Positions 8,701 through 15,676 of a stretch of 17,952 nucleotides of DNA are shown here, one piece after another. The DNA comes from Planctomycetota bacterium (GTDB lineage Bacteria > Planctomycetota > Planctomycetia > Planctomycetales > Planctomycetaceae). The notes beneath the pieces are model-generated. The model ran no database searches and had not been told where the DNA came from. It worked only from the letters and a program-made list of their open reading frames with translations. How positions within the stretch are numbered: position 1 is the stretch's first letter; every line of letters begins with the position of its first letter. Where the stretch lies: assembly GCA_024278285.1 (NCBI GenBank), contig JAJRTM010000645.1:1-17952 (forward strand), read 5' to 3'. Made by a program: the position numbers and the translations under genes.

Positions 8701-9428
8701 AGTTCGCCGAATTCTGCACTCGCTGCAAAGATGTTAGTATTGATGTCCAATGGATCGAATCGTCACTCGACGATTACAAACGGCTCCACGCCGCCAATAT
8801 CCACACACTCCCCGAACTCCGCATGGCTCTCCGTGAACTGGTCCCACATCTGCAAACCAAACGCGAAGATGATCCCGTACTCAAAGCGGAACAGGCACTC
8901 GTCGGAAAAAAACTGGACGGTTTCTTTCCAACACCCAAGCCACTCATTTCCCAAATGCTCGAACTGGCAGATATTCAACCGGGCGATCACATCCTCGAAC
9001 CTTCCGCGGGCAAAGGAGACATTCTCGACATGATCCGCTTGCATCATCCTGAAAATGAAATCACCGCCATCGAACGCCACGGCACCCTGTTCGATGTCCT
9101 CGAAGCCAAAGGCCATTCCGTCGAGCGAGGGGACTTTCTGGAGCATCAAGGCGATTACAATATCGTCATCATGAATCCACCTTTTGAAAATAATTCTGAC
9201 ATTAAACACGTTCTCCACGCCTTCAATTTGCTTGCTACCAATGGCAAACTAATCGCCATTATGTCAGAAGGCCCGTTCTTCCGCAGTGATAACCAAGCAA
9301 CAGAATTTCGCAACTGGCTCGATGAAGTCGCCGGAGAATCAAAACAACTCCCCGAGGATACTTTCAACAATGCCGAAGCCTTCCGCAAAACGGGAGTTCG
9401 CACACGAATTGTGACCATTACGAAATAA
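5754..9428 (+). CDS. Very large mobile-element protein with C-terminal N6-adenine methyltransferase domain
   Basis: The open frame begins at ATG 5691 (1245 codons). ATG 5754 (1224 codons) is preferred because it follows GAAAAG and leaves room for promoters beside the divergent gene at 5686. Numbering below is from 5691. The N-terminus is a coiled-coil-like acidic segment (about 22-60). SYWCGNCEGYH carries a Cys222-x2-Cys225-x3-His229 cluster. An SH3-like stretch lies near 423-480. Residues about 743-783 (LWICQLSERIDR, LGGWWSSF) and the helical region about 818-920 resemble segments I associate with large conjugative-element proteins. The C-terminus has the SAM-binding LEPSAGKGD (1102-1110) and catalytic NPPF (1162-1165), diagnostic of N6-adenine DNA methyltransferases. 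No helicase motif or partner nuclease is visible. It may protect or mark the element's DNA. Confidence 0.82.
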   Translation: MTETNTGELIENLQQTVEELSQEVHVLRNVLDEIREDFSWALRNGHPTPEHELQHPILKKMALDPSATDWQNRLEIVTESVGSHEASKNTVPTALPVVLDQPESRKDPEFDPQEEELGDAEAEKKEEIETTKSVTSLLAHNTQERIDDHEQWIKTVRDSAYKNSEGLRKLQASDGKATAEYQVSPLPNGKWAVRTSLSYWCGNCEGYHSGWDVYESRDVCIDQFESRAKQFFQKAIDGEGNETQQHARKEILKHFETGLFGFVEPDIVQEEAKWNDISENKIIDDEVLQPLKHRILEYLSANVGSVSLGDIRSDIGFPEIDADDPLANPVNCALVALERAGNVSVIESDFGEPSFLFQKPLYLRPDRQENFDGSPFYDWPEAEEDRDTLTVDRVGNNGDGGEHRFTAKRGDTVEAFFSKDKQEIGKVVGISHVNREVRVAFREGTEGTWFAISSIYPALERVPDEDNSVPLSDVIEKVNSQNTPQEKEWSEADRVPSSNQDSADVLLRDSPGRGMESLTDNQRLYTLDDFQAFLQYVGSGDISASELQSDFARLISSRGELIHDLVSYKNAKELIILAYRFGSFDAKRNTKQQNAESVVRSMMLAYTLKNSVTYQPFSGETYEEAIIKVVESITDEQIQQQVKDQQEKAAQQKKSLTNPETFQEFRYFVERKGESQLSHEQLIKYDKLRAKQTRLQRANKKAATVEQFNGDIADLQITIKEGYHTRQEIPLWICQLSERIDRATFNDLKIKAKQLGGWWSSFKKVDAGFQFKAEESAQKFQSLLQGDADRSDELADRQSRKIESASQRLLQLADDLEQSANESLHQDRLSNTVRRSEMAAGVRGRAYVDIAFAGTMRSLAGDLASGEAIYLDGIRAKTQLQTLIDVLRRAKRTRNDLLLKEKGELGVWERHNAVEELDNRPMVLEDADFAEYPHPHIYKRNLEEVIQKALHRKGVMQRAKQMQKQFSVEGDFIQFKEEYEIKQFAEFCTRCKDVSIDVQWIESSLDDYKRLHAANIHTLPELRMALRELVPHLQTKREDDPVLKAEQALVGKKLDGFFPTPKPLISQMLELADIQPGDHILEPSAGKGDILDMIRLHHPENEITAIERHGTLFDVLEAKGHSVERGDFLEHQGDYNIVIMNPPFENNSDIKHVLHAFNLLATNGKLIAIMSEGPFFRSDNQATEFRNWLDEVAGESKQLPEDTFNNAEAFRKTGVRTRIVTITK

Positions 9429-9533
9429 TTAAAATTAACTTGGTCTCGATATCTACTTTCAGACAATAAAAGTCACCGACAGAGCCAAAGAAGTACGCCT
9501 GTCTGAGTAATGAAAAATGTTTATAGATGTGAA

Positions 9534-9562
9534 TTGACTTTAGTGGCTAATTTGTGTACCCT
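9534..9562 (+). promoter_or_regulatory. Possible promoter of the secreted-protein operon
   Basis: TTGACT (9534-9539) is followed, after a 17-base spacer, by TACCCT (9557-9562). The -35 is good and the -10 is weak. The expected transcript would have about a 50-base leader before the strong Shine-Dalgarno at 9603-9609. It lies in the 189-base spacer between the methyltransferase gene and the envelope operon; I see no clear terminator in that spacer. Confidence 0.35.
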
Positions 9563-9602
9563 GATTCACTCGTGTGTGTTTCCACAAAATGAACTGCATT
9601 TT

Positions 9603-9609
9603 AAGGAGG
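9603..9609 (+). promoter_or_regulatory. Strong Shine-Dalgarno deciding the start at 9618
   Basis: AAGGAGG ends 8 bases before ATG 9618. Good Shine-Dalgarno sites are few in this window. This one decides against the upstream in-frame ATG at 9510 and suggests high expression of the cysteine-rich protein. Confidence 0.75.
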
Positions 9610-9617
9610 TTAACTTG

Positions 9618-10247
9618 ATGTCAAGATTTAATGCCCTACTTATTTCAGCCTCAATGATAGCTGCTTTCCTCGGCTGGTACGGTAATACCAATTCGCTCCA
9701 AAACCTTTCGGTCAATGAAATGGATCGCCGAGTCTCGGACAACTGTGGGGCTGCAACAAATCTTGAATGGTCGGAGTGCGGATGGGATGAAGTATTATGC
9801 GAGGCTGAAAAGCTTACTGTCACCAATGGCACATTTAAGATTCCGGGGACTGGAATCAGCCTGCCTTGGTCGGGGAAGATCTATGAATGGGAACAGGGGT
9901 GCAAGGCTGGCGGTGGAAAGACGAGTTGCAATAAAAAGCAGCATGAGCAGGCAGTGGCTGCCCCCGGTAATAGAGTGAACGATGGTTTTCCTCAATGTGG
10001 CGGTGTCGGGGATACCTATAAAACATTTGAGTGTGGGACTATAGAAATTGTAATACCAGTTTTACCAGGTTGGCAATATACGTATCCGTGTATTAAAAAT
10101 GGTGTAATAACCACTTGTACAATACCTCTGACCAATCCTGTGGAAATTACAATACCTCACGGCTGCCAAGAAAAGCCAGGAACCCGCAGTATACCTAACG
10201 TCTGCCCAAATCAATACCAGAAAATGAAGGGGTGTACTTCAACATAG
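9618..10247 (+). CDS. Cysteine-rich exported protein with leader-like N-terminus
   Basis: 209 residues from the ATG behind the strong Shine-Dalgarno. Residues 5-20 (NALLISASMIAAFLGW) form a hydrophobic export segment. LQNLSVNEMDRRVSDNC follows at about residues 27-43; LSVNEMDRRV resembles the LSxxE(L/M)xxI core of double-glycine bacteriocin leaders, although no Gly-Gly is present. The mature part has 12 cysteines, an even number compatible with disulfides, and loose proline-rich beta-like stretches (FKIPGTGISLPW, IEIVIPVLPGW, VEITIPHGC). I recognise no family. The same-strand operon carries a membrane-anchored C39-like peptidase, the enzyme type that trims such leaders, so this protein is its candidate substrate; that link is inference. 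It could instead be an ordinary secreted structural protein with a Sec signal. Confidence 0.65.
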   Translation: MSRFNALLISASMIAAFLGWYGNTNSLQNLSVNEMDRRVSDNCGAATNLEWSECGWDEVLCEAEKLTVTNGTFKIPGTGISLPWSGKIYEWEQGCKAGGGKTSCNKKQHEQAVAAPGNRVNDGFPQCGGVGDTYKTFECGTIEIVIPVLPGWQYTYPCIKNGVITTCTIPLTNPVEITIPHGCQEKPGTRSIPNVCPNQYQKMKGCTST

Positions 10248-10257
10248 GGGTAGAGAT

Positions 10258-10344
10258 GTGAGAAAAGATGTCTTCCCTTTGCCGTCAACGAGAGCATTGC
10301 TTGGGGTTATTGCGTTTGCCTTCGGTCTGTTTTTGTTTTTTTGA
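10258..10344 (+). CDS. Possible 28-aa hydrophobic small protein
   Basis: The GTG start at 10258 lies 7 bases after a GGGG run (10247-10250), and the frame ends at TGA 10342. The peptide starts with Arg-Lys-Asp and ends in one hydrophobic stretch (ALLGVIAFAFGLFLFF), like a single-pass micropeptide. It fills the gap between the cysteine-rich protein gene and the next operon gene. It could equally be untranslated leader. Confidence 0.3.
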   Translation: MRKDVFPLPSTRALLGVIAFAFGLFLFF

Positions 10345-10387
10345 GAAATGCGTGATATGTCCATATACCCGAGAAAGGAGTTGTCGC

Positions 10388-12046
10388 TTGTTTTCTGTTT
10401 CGATCTTCAGTGAATCTTTTACGGTATTAAGACGATATAAGTTTTTGGGGAAATTCGGGGATGGGGTTTGTTTATTCTTGCAGTCTGGAAGCCTTCTGCG
10501 GAGTGGCCTCCTTCGCGTTTTTCTTTTTTTATTAATACTGGCTCTTGCCACCTTCTGTATCGCCCAAGACACCCGTACCAATCCTCAAGCCATAGGTAAC
10601 CCTCAGCAACCAGTTGACTTTGTGTATGACTTTATTATTTCCGTGCACGGAAAAGTTGAGATCTCACACGATAGTGCTGCGGGGGTGCCTGTGTCTGGTT
10701 ATCTGTTGCAAGAGCCGTTTCAATTTCCAAAACCTTCAAAATTCTCGCTCCCAGCAGGAACGAGAATTTTTCAAGAGTCGAAGGGTGGCTGGGATGGATT
10801 ACGTTTTATGCTTCCTAATGGGATCAGTTTACATCCCAGTAAGAGGGAAATTGTTGGATTAGAGGTTAGAGTGCGACCTGATAAAATGTTAGCCACGATG
10901 CTCGATGGCCCATCAACAACAGCCCGACGCTATATCGATAAGCTTCGCTCGATCAAGAAAGAAACTGGAAATGCTCCGTCATTAAATGCATACCGTAACC
11001 TTCTCCTGAGTCCCAACCTTCGCCTGAGTTCTATGGATTATCGCTATGTCAAAGCGGCATTTATTACAATGCAGAGTCCCCAATTAACGCTAGAGGAGTT
11101 GCGTGTTTTGCGTTCTTCGCTACGAAACAGCATTTCGACATTTCATGCATCATGGACAGTTGAGTACACGTTGAATAATCCAAGTAATACATCCTTTGAG
11201 CGATTCAAGTCGGGGAAGTTTGATTTTTGGATGGATTCTAACAAGCTACGGTATGATGTCTTGCGCGGCCCTAACCTAAACGACCTTCAGTTCACCGCCA
11301 GAAGATCATACGATGGAAGCGTTGAACGAGTTGTTGATATGGATACGGATGGAAAGAGAGCCATTATGCATCCTATTATTGCAATCTCTTACTACTTTGA
11401 AGAACAGAATCCATTGTGGCTGGCTAAGCTAATTGATAACCAGCGGGACCTCGGGAAGGTCAAAGCAGGCTTGGAGAATTTTCAGAACAGGTATGCATAC
11501 CCGCTTGAGGAAACTGTGACATTCCACGGAACACAATGTATCCCATTGCTTGAACAGGATACGGTGTATTTTTTAGACCCAAAGAGAAATTACGCCTATT
11601 GTGGAATGGAAGCTGGTGCTTTTATCTTCAATGAGAAAGAAGGTAAGTTGATTAAAACAGACTTGAGGTACACGCATGTAATTGAAAAATTTCAAAATTG
11701 CGGAAATGGCGTCTGGCTCCCAATGAAATCCGTTGAAAAGCGGTATATTCACGGCATTCCTGAATACACAATTGCAACTAATGTTACTCTAGCGGAAGTA
11801 AATAAAACCATTGCCCCTGACATCTTTACTCAAGTGATTCCTAATGGTGTAGAAGTCTTTGATGGCACTCGTGGCGTGGCGTATGTGCAAGGTCGTAGCA
11901 AGTCTATTGGGGACAACGTGGAGCGTGTTGTGCTACGACGGAAGGGATCGAGTTGGGGGAACGTAATGATCGGAGTGAATCTGGTACTTATCGGAACATT
12001 TTTTGTGTTTTATGGCTGGAAGTTCTTTTTGGGGAAAAGGTTGTAA
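10388..12046 (+). CDS. Exported membrane-anchored protein, LolA/RseB-like pattern
   Basis: The open frame extends back to ATG 10268. TTG 10388 is favoured because AAAGGAG (10374-10380) sits 7 bases before it; TTG 10478 would give a shorter, more ordinary signal peptide. From 10388 the protein has 552 residues: signal segment about 39-59 ending FCIA before QDTR, a beta-rich domain (about 70-150), a helical region, and from about 253 a pattern seen in planctomycete LolA-like proteins: FWMDSNKLRYDV, RRSYDG, YFLDPKRNYAY, then GNGVWLP. LolA/RseB folds bind lipids or hydrophobic chains. A transmembrane helix (MIGVNLVLIGTFFVFYGW) anchors the C-terminus, with a basic KFFLGKRL tail in the cytoplasm. 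Its stop abuts the ATG of the peptidase gene, implying coupling and shared function. Fold assignment is tentative. Confidence 0.6.
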   Translation: MFSVSIFSESFTVLRRYKFLGKFGDGVCLFLQSGSLLRSGLLRVFLFLLILALATFCIAQDTRTNPQAIGNPQQPVDFVYDFIISVHGKVEISHDSAAGVPVSGYLLQEPFQFPKPSKFSLPAGTRIFQESKGGWDGLRFMLPNGISLHPSKREIVGLEVRVRPDKMLATMLDGPSTTARRYIDKLRSIKKETGNAPSLNAYRNLLLSPNLRLSSMDYRYVKAAFITMQSPQLTLEELRVLRSSLRNSISTFHASWTVEYTLNNPSNTSFERFKSGKFDFWMDSNKLRYDVLRGPNLNDLQFTARRSYDGSVERVVDMDTDGKRAIMHPIIAISYYFEEQNPLWLAKLIDNQRDLGKVKAGLENFQNRYAYPLEETVTFHGTQCIPLLEQDTVYFLDPKRNYAYCGMEAGAFIFNEKEGKLIKTDLRYTHVIEKFQNCGNGVWLPMKSVEKRYIHGIPEYTIATNVTLAEVNKTIAPDIFTQVIPNGVEVFDGTRGVAYVQGRSKSIGDNVERVVLRRKGSSWGNVMIGVNLVLIGTFFVFYGWKFFLGKRL

Positions 12047-12670
12047 ATGCGTCTAGCTACTGGTTGGCGAGCAGTGGGGATCGCTTTCGTATCATTAATA
12101 TCATTGTTTACCTCGCGGTCTTTTCCCCAATTGAATGGTCCGCCCGAGGTAGACGAGTTTCGGTACCGTTCAGCTTGTGGCCCTATTGCAATATTCGTCG
12201 CATTAAAAACGTTTGGTATTGAGATTAAATTTGATGACGTTTTGCACGGCTGTAATTGGATTGAGGGTGAGGCGACCTCACTCAACGAACTCTCTAATTA
12301 TATCAATCAGCGACCTGAGGTAAGTTGTCGTGGAGTTTGGATGAATATGGAGCAACTAAAGTCGTATGCATCGTCAAATCGCTATGTGGTGATTGTAGTC
12401 GTACAGAAAAACTCGAATGAATTCAATCATGTTCTTTGTGTAACAAACTGGAACGGCAAATACTTCACCACCATCGACTATCCCAAATTGCTTCAACAAA
12501 ATATAGATACAGAGATTAGGGATCGCTGGAATGGTCAGGCGCTGATTGTATCAGAAAATTTATTCCACGCCGTTGCAAATAACTATCTGTACTTTTTGCC
12601 AATGTGCCTCTTTGTCTTGCTTTTTGTGTTCTTCTGGCTGCGGAGACAGCTTAGTTTAAATCCCTCATAA
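12047..12670 (+). CDS. Membrane-anchored C39-like cysteine peptidase
   Basis: 207 residues; ATG 12047 directly follows the upstream TAA (12044-12046). A hydrophobic N-terminal segment (about 9-22) and a C-terminal transmembrane helix (about 179-197, FLPMCLFVLLFVFFW) flank a papain-like domain. Candidate catalytic residues are Cys44 in SACGPIA, His128 in NHVLCV and Asp144 in TTIDYP, the order and spacing of C39 peptidases. The Gln that usually precedes the Cys by about six residues to form the oxyanion hole is not in place (Phe38). No ABC transporter domain is fused or nearby, unlike bacteriocin exporters. The catalytic domain probably faces the periplasm, where it could process the cysteine-rich protein encoded first in the operon. 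Substrate is inferred; an inactive protein-binding role is possible. Confidence 0.72.
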   Translation: MRLATGWRAVGIAFVSLISLFTSRSFPQLNGPPEVDEFRYRSACGPIAIFVALKTFGIEIKFDDVLHGCNWIEGEATSLNELSNYINQRPEVSCRGVWMNMEQLKSYASSNRYVVIVVVQKNSNEFNHVLCVTNWNGKYFTTIDYPKLLQQNIDTEIRDRWNGQALIVSENLFHAVANNYLYFLPMCLFVLLFVFFWLRRQLSLNPS

Positions 12671-12711
12671 TCTTCCTCTTTTACTTGACGGTGTGGTTTG
12701 GTGAGATAATT

Positions 12712-13851
12712 ATGCCGCATGGAGCCCAAATAATGTTAGAGACTGGGCGGCCAGTAATACACACAGAGTCATCCCTAATAAGAGTGGTCATGGTCGCTGT
12801 CGTATTAGTGCTCGTTTGTACGATTGTCTTGGGGTGCTTCTCAAAGAGCGATGAAATAGGAGTGCTTGATAATTCAGGCTCTCCTCCTTCCGCTCAATCA
12901 ATGGAGGCTATTCAGGTTCCTCTTGGCTTGATCGATGTAGGTCAGTCTTCGACATACTCGCTGGTGCTAGAAAATGACACTGGTGATTTAGCTACAATCC
13001 AAGGAAGCCATGCAAGTTGCGGGTGTGTTTCATTTTCCTCTGACGTGACTTCTATAAAACCTTGGAGTAGCTGCAAAGCGAGTTGTGTGATAACTCCTGG
13101 CAGTCCAGGGCCCATTTCTCAGAGCTTGAGGATAGATACGGATTCAGATTTGTTAGGCAACATATCTTTTCAGTTTCGTGGGCTCGCTAAAGGTATCTGG
13201 TCAGACACAAGCGTAGTGAACTACGATAAGGTAGGAACCGATCAGAGTCACAGAAAAGTTATTGTGTTCATAGCGGGATTCCCAGAGGCGAAGCTGGATA
13301 GTATCAGAATATCGGATACTCGTTTTACTATCACAAAACAAGCGATTCAAACTGGAATGGTTCCAGAGAGGAGGATAGACCAATATGGACTAAGTGAGGG
13401 CCTTCTTGATGGTACCATCAAGGCATGGGAACTGGATATTTCATGGATAGAAAAGGAAGGGCCCACAGGCTGCCTTACAGCTTTACTTTCAGTTACGTCT
13501 CGGGAGGGAGGGGCTCTTGAGATTCCATTTTATTTCACAGCTAGTAATATGCACTTTGTACCGAAGACGCTTATGTTCACCGGTGTAGTGAGTGAGGTTG
13601 AGGTAGTGCGGGAAGCGATGTGTAAATGGACAAACTCGGTGAATCATTTTTCGCTAAATGATGTTGATATTACAACTGGCAATGGTATGGTCAAGGCATG
13701 TTTCGTAAATAAGGATTCTGGAGTATTTCTACAGTGTAGGGTTATGCTTGACCAACCAACAGATATGAGGCTACTTCAGGGGCACGTTACAGGGGCGGTA
13801 CGCGGGGTCGAAGTTTTTAGGGTGCCGTACATCATCACGTTCCGCCAGTAA
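12712..13851 (+). CDS. DUF1573-domain lipoprotein
   Basis: ATG 12712 follows GGTGAG (12700-12705) and gives 379 residues; TTG 12685 would add nine. A hydrophobic stretch ends in TIVLGC, so Cys42 is a likely lipid-attachment site. The next domain has the DUF1573 signature: LGLIDVGQSSTYSLVLEN followed by SCGCVSF (102-108), with two further cysteines (121 and 125). DUF1573 proteins have an immunoglobulin-like, ASH/HYDIN-type beta fold and are common in the envelope of Planctomycetes and Bacteroidetes; their role is unknown. The C-terminal half looks like a further diverged beta-sandwich. It is the last gene of the operon, 41 bases after the peptidase gene, and its stop is two bases from that of the converging glycosyltransferase. 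Confidence 0.8.
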   Translation: MPHGAQIMLETGRPVIHTESSLIRVVMVAVVLVLVCTIVLGCFSKSDEIGVLDNSGSPPSAQSMEAIQVPLGLIDVGQSSTYSLVLENDTGDLATIQGSHASCGCVSFSSDVTSIKPWSSCKASCVITPGSPGPISQSLRIDTDSDLLGNISFQFRGLAKGIWSDTSVVNYDKVGTDQSHRKVIVFIAGFPEAKLDSIRISDTRFTITKQAIQTGMVPERRIDQYGLSEGLLDGTIKAWELDISWIEKEGPTGCLTALLSVTSREGGALEIPFYFTASNMHFVPKTLMFTGVVSEVEVVREAMCKWTNSVNHFSLNDVDITTGNGMVKACFVNKDSGVFLQCRVMLDQPTDMRLLQGHVTGAVRGVEVFRVPYIITFRQ

Positions 13852-13853
13852 AG

Positions 13854-15605
13854 CTACTGCCTCTTCAATATCGTAGATTCGTCATCAGTGTGATAAATGT
13901 AGATTGAATACCCCGCGGTTGCAACGGGCTTGTACCCCTGAAGGTAAGAAAAGCCGTTCTTAGGTTGTCGCCAGCCGAATCCCTTTAAATAGCTGATGCT
14001 GATTGCATACCAACCTGGAGGGGGGTGGAAATCAAGGTCTTGTTTTTTATTGACAGGAGGTAGGGGGTAATCCAGGCCGAGGTATTTGGGGTTGTAATCG
14101 CCGTAGTAGCACAAGTGTATTGGCTTTGCTTCTGGGTGTCTTTTGATCCATTCCTTTAGGAAGAGTAAATCTTGGCCCCAGTCGATATTGCTGTTGATTA
14201 AGTGCTCGTGTCCGTGCATGGGACCGCCGACTGTTTCGTTGAAGTAAGACAGACTGTGCGGGTAGATTGTTAGGCTGCTGCCGATAGCCCATAGTAAGCT
14301 GAGGCTTGTCACGGTTGCTGCGAATTTCTTCTTTTCGGCAATCCACAATGCGGTTTGCCCCATCCAGATGAATGCAAATGGGAAAATTGGTAGCACATAT
14401 CGCATGTGATGATTGAAGCCGGTTTGGGAGCTGACGAGTGTTAAGATGATTATCGCTGGGGTTGCCAGCAGAAGCCCATTTTGCCAGTCGGAATTGTTTG
14501 ATTCTCTGCGATAAAATGCATGGAGAAATGCTAAGCAGAAAATTATCCAGTAGCCAATCGGTACTTTAATTGCCAGGGCATACAGGTAGTAGTACCACCA
14601 GCCGTGGTCTCGAAATTCGCCTCGTAGATAGGACTCTCTGCCAAAGTTCTCAAAGTCTCTTTTTTGGATATCAATTCCGAGAACATAGTTTTGGGGGAAT
14701 GGAACTGGTATTTCTCCGAGCCAGGAATCTGCAAAGCCGTTAGTTTTTTGTTCTTCGTTCCTCTGCTCTTCATTTTCATATCCAGCCAAGGAGTTGCTGG
14801 TGAATTCAAATTGGTTCAGTTTTTTGAAGGAACCTTCAAAACCGTAGCCGAGATTGAGGAGATATAATCCTAAGAATAGAATGCAGATGAGTTGTGATAC
14901 CTGCTTCTTCCATGATAGCGAGCGATCTTCTGTTTTTTGTGAGACTTGCCAGATGAGCCAGAGTAAAGGCCAAAGCCCGAACAGGATAATCCAAGTTGTT
15001 TTTGTGAGTTCTGCCAGCCCGAGTACAACTCCTGCAATGATTGCTAATTTCCAGCCGGGTTGACGTAGCCACTTCCAGAAGCAGTAGGCAGCCGTGATGC
15101 CTAATGCGGTTGCTCCACAATCGGGAGTAAAGAATTGCCCATGAGCGAGCATGTTGGGCGAAAAACACCAAAGTGTTAAGGAAAACAGCCCTGCAATCGA
15201 GCCATACAGTTCTTTTGTCCAGAGGTAGCAGATGAATCCTCCGAGCAAAGAAAACGGAATGCAGGCCCACCTGGCAATCGTAAAGTACCAGATTGATTTC
15301 TCGCCGTTGACTTCAATGAACTGCCTGCCCATGTCAAATACCGGACGCGCACCAGCCGATTCGTAGAATCCGCTCCAATCGTATTTTGCATCAGAAAATA
15401 ATACAGGCAGAGCAGCTACCATTCGTACCAATGGTGGATTGACACGATAGAGTTCAAATCGACCAAATTTCCAGTGACTGACACCGGCAACAAGGTGGGC
15501 ATGTTCATTCAGGTTAGGACTATGCTTGGTGGCACTCCAGGCAAGAAGGCTAGCATGAACGAAAAGCAGCAAAACAACTGCCCATTTAAGATGAATTGAC
15601 TTCAT
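13854..15605 (-). CDS. Family-39-like polytopic membrane glycosyltransferase (PMT/ArnT type)
   Basis: 583 residues with an N-terminal membrane helix, a periplasmic loop, and many further transmembrane helices. The first loop reads NLNEHAHLVAG (31-41) and HWKFGRFELYRVNPPLVRM, the standard start of planctomycete family-39 enzymes that move a sugar from a polyprenyl-phosphate carrier to protein or lipid. The usual acidic Asp-Glu pair is here Asn33-Glu34, so one catalytic-type acid may be lost. Later landmarks are LTKTTWIILFGLWPL and NHHMRYVLPIFPFAF, then a C-terminal soluble part with NSNIDWGQDL. The ATG at 15605 has no evident Shine-Dalgarno. The serine-hydrolase gene lies 71 bases upstream on the same strand; a functional link is not evident. 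Acceptor unknown. Confidence 0.82.
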   Translation of the reverse strand: MKSIHLKWAVVLLLFVHASLLAWSATKHSPNLNEHAHLVAGVSHWKFGRFELYRVNPPLVRMVAALPVLFSDAKYDWSGFYESAGARPVFDMGRQFIEVNGEKSIWYFTIARWACIPFSLLGGFICYLWTKELYGSIAGLFSLTLWCFSPNMLAHGQFFTPDCGATALGITAAYCFWKWLRQPGWKLAIIAGVVLGLAELTKTTWIILFGLWPLLWLIWQVSQKTEDRSLSWKKQVSQLICILFLGLYLLNLGYGFEGSFKKLNQFEFTSNSLAGYENEEQRNEEQKTNGFADSWLGEIPVPFPQNYVLGIDIQKRDFENFGRESYLRGEFRDHGWWYYYLYALAIKVPIGYWIIFCLAFLHAFYRRESNNSDWQNGLLLATPAIIILTLVSSQTGFNHHMRYVLPIFPFAFIWMGQTALWIAEKKKFAATVTSLSLLWAIGSSLTIYPHSLSYFNETVGGPMHGHEHLINSNIDWGQDLLFLKEWIKRHPEAKPIHLCYYGDYNPKYLGLDYPLPPVNKKQDLDFHPPPGWYAISISYLKGFGWRQPKNGFSYLQGYKPVATAGYSIYIYHTDDESTILKRQ

Positions 15606-15676
15606 TGATGAGAATCTTCAGGGGTAATTTGGTTTGGGATTTGTCTGCAATTGAAATAGATATTACGACCGCTTGC

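Noticed and set aside
8763..9218. Minus-strand 151-codon open frame opposite the methyltransferase domain
   Set aside because: Antisense to the SAM-binding and NPPF motifs of the large gene; shadow.
9429..9617. Possible element attachment site or terminator between the mobile block and the envelope operon
   Set aside because: No matching direct repeat, tRNA fragment or stable hairpin was found; only a modest promoter-like pair is supported.
10321..10344. T-rich run as an intrinsic terminator after the Cys-rich gene
   Set aside because: No GC-rich hairpin precedes it, and it encodes the end of a possible hydrophobic micro-ORF.
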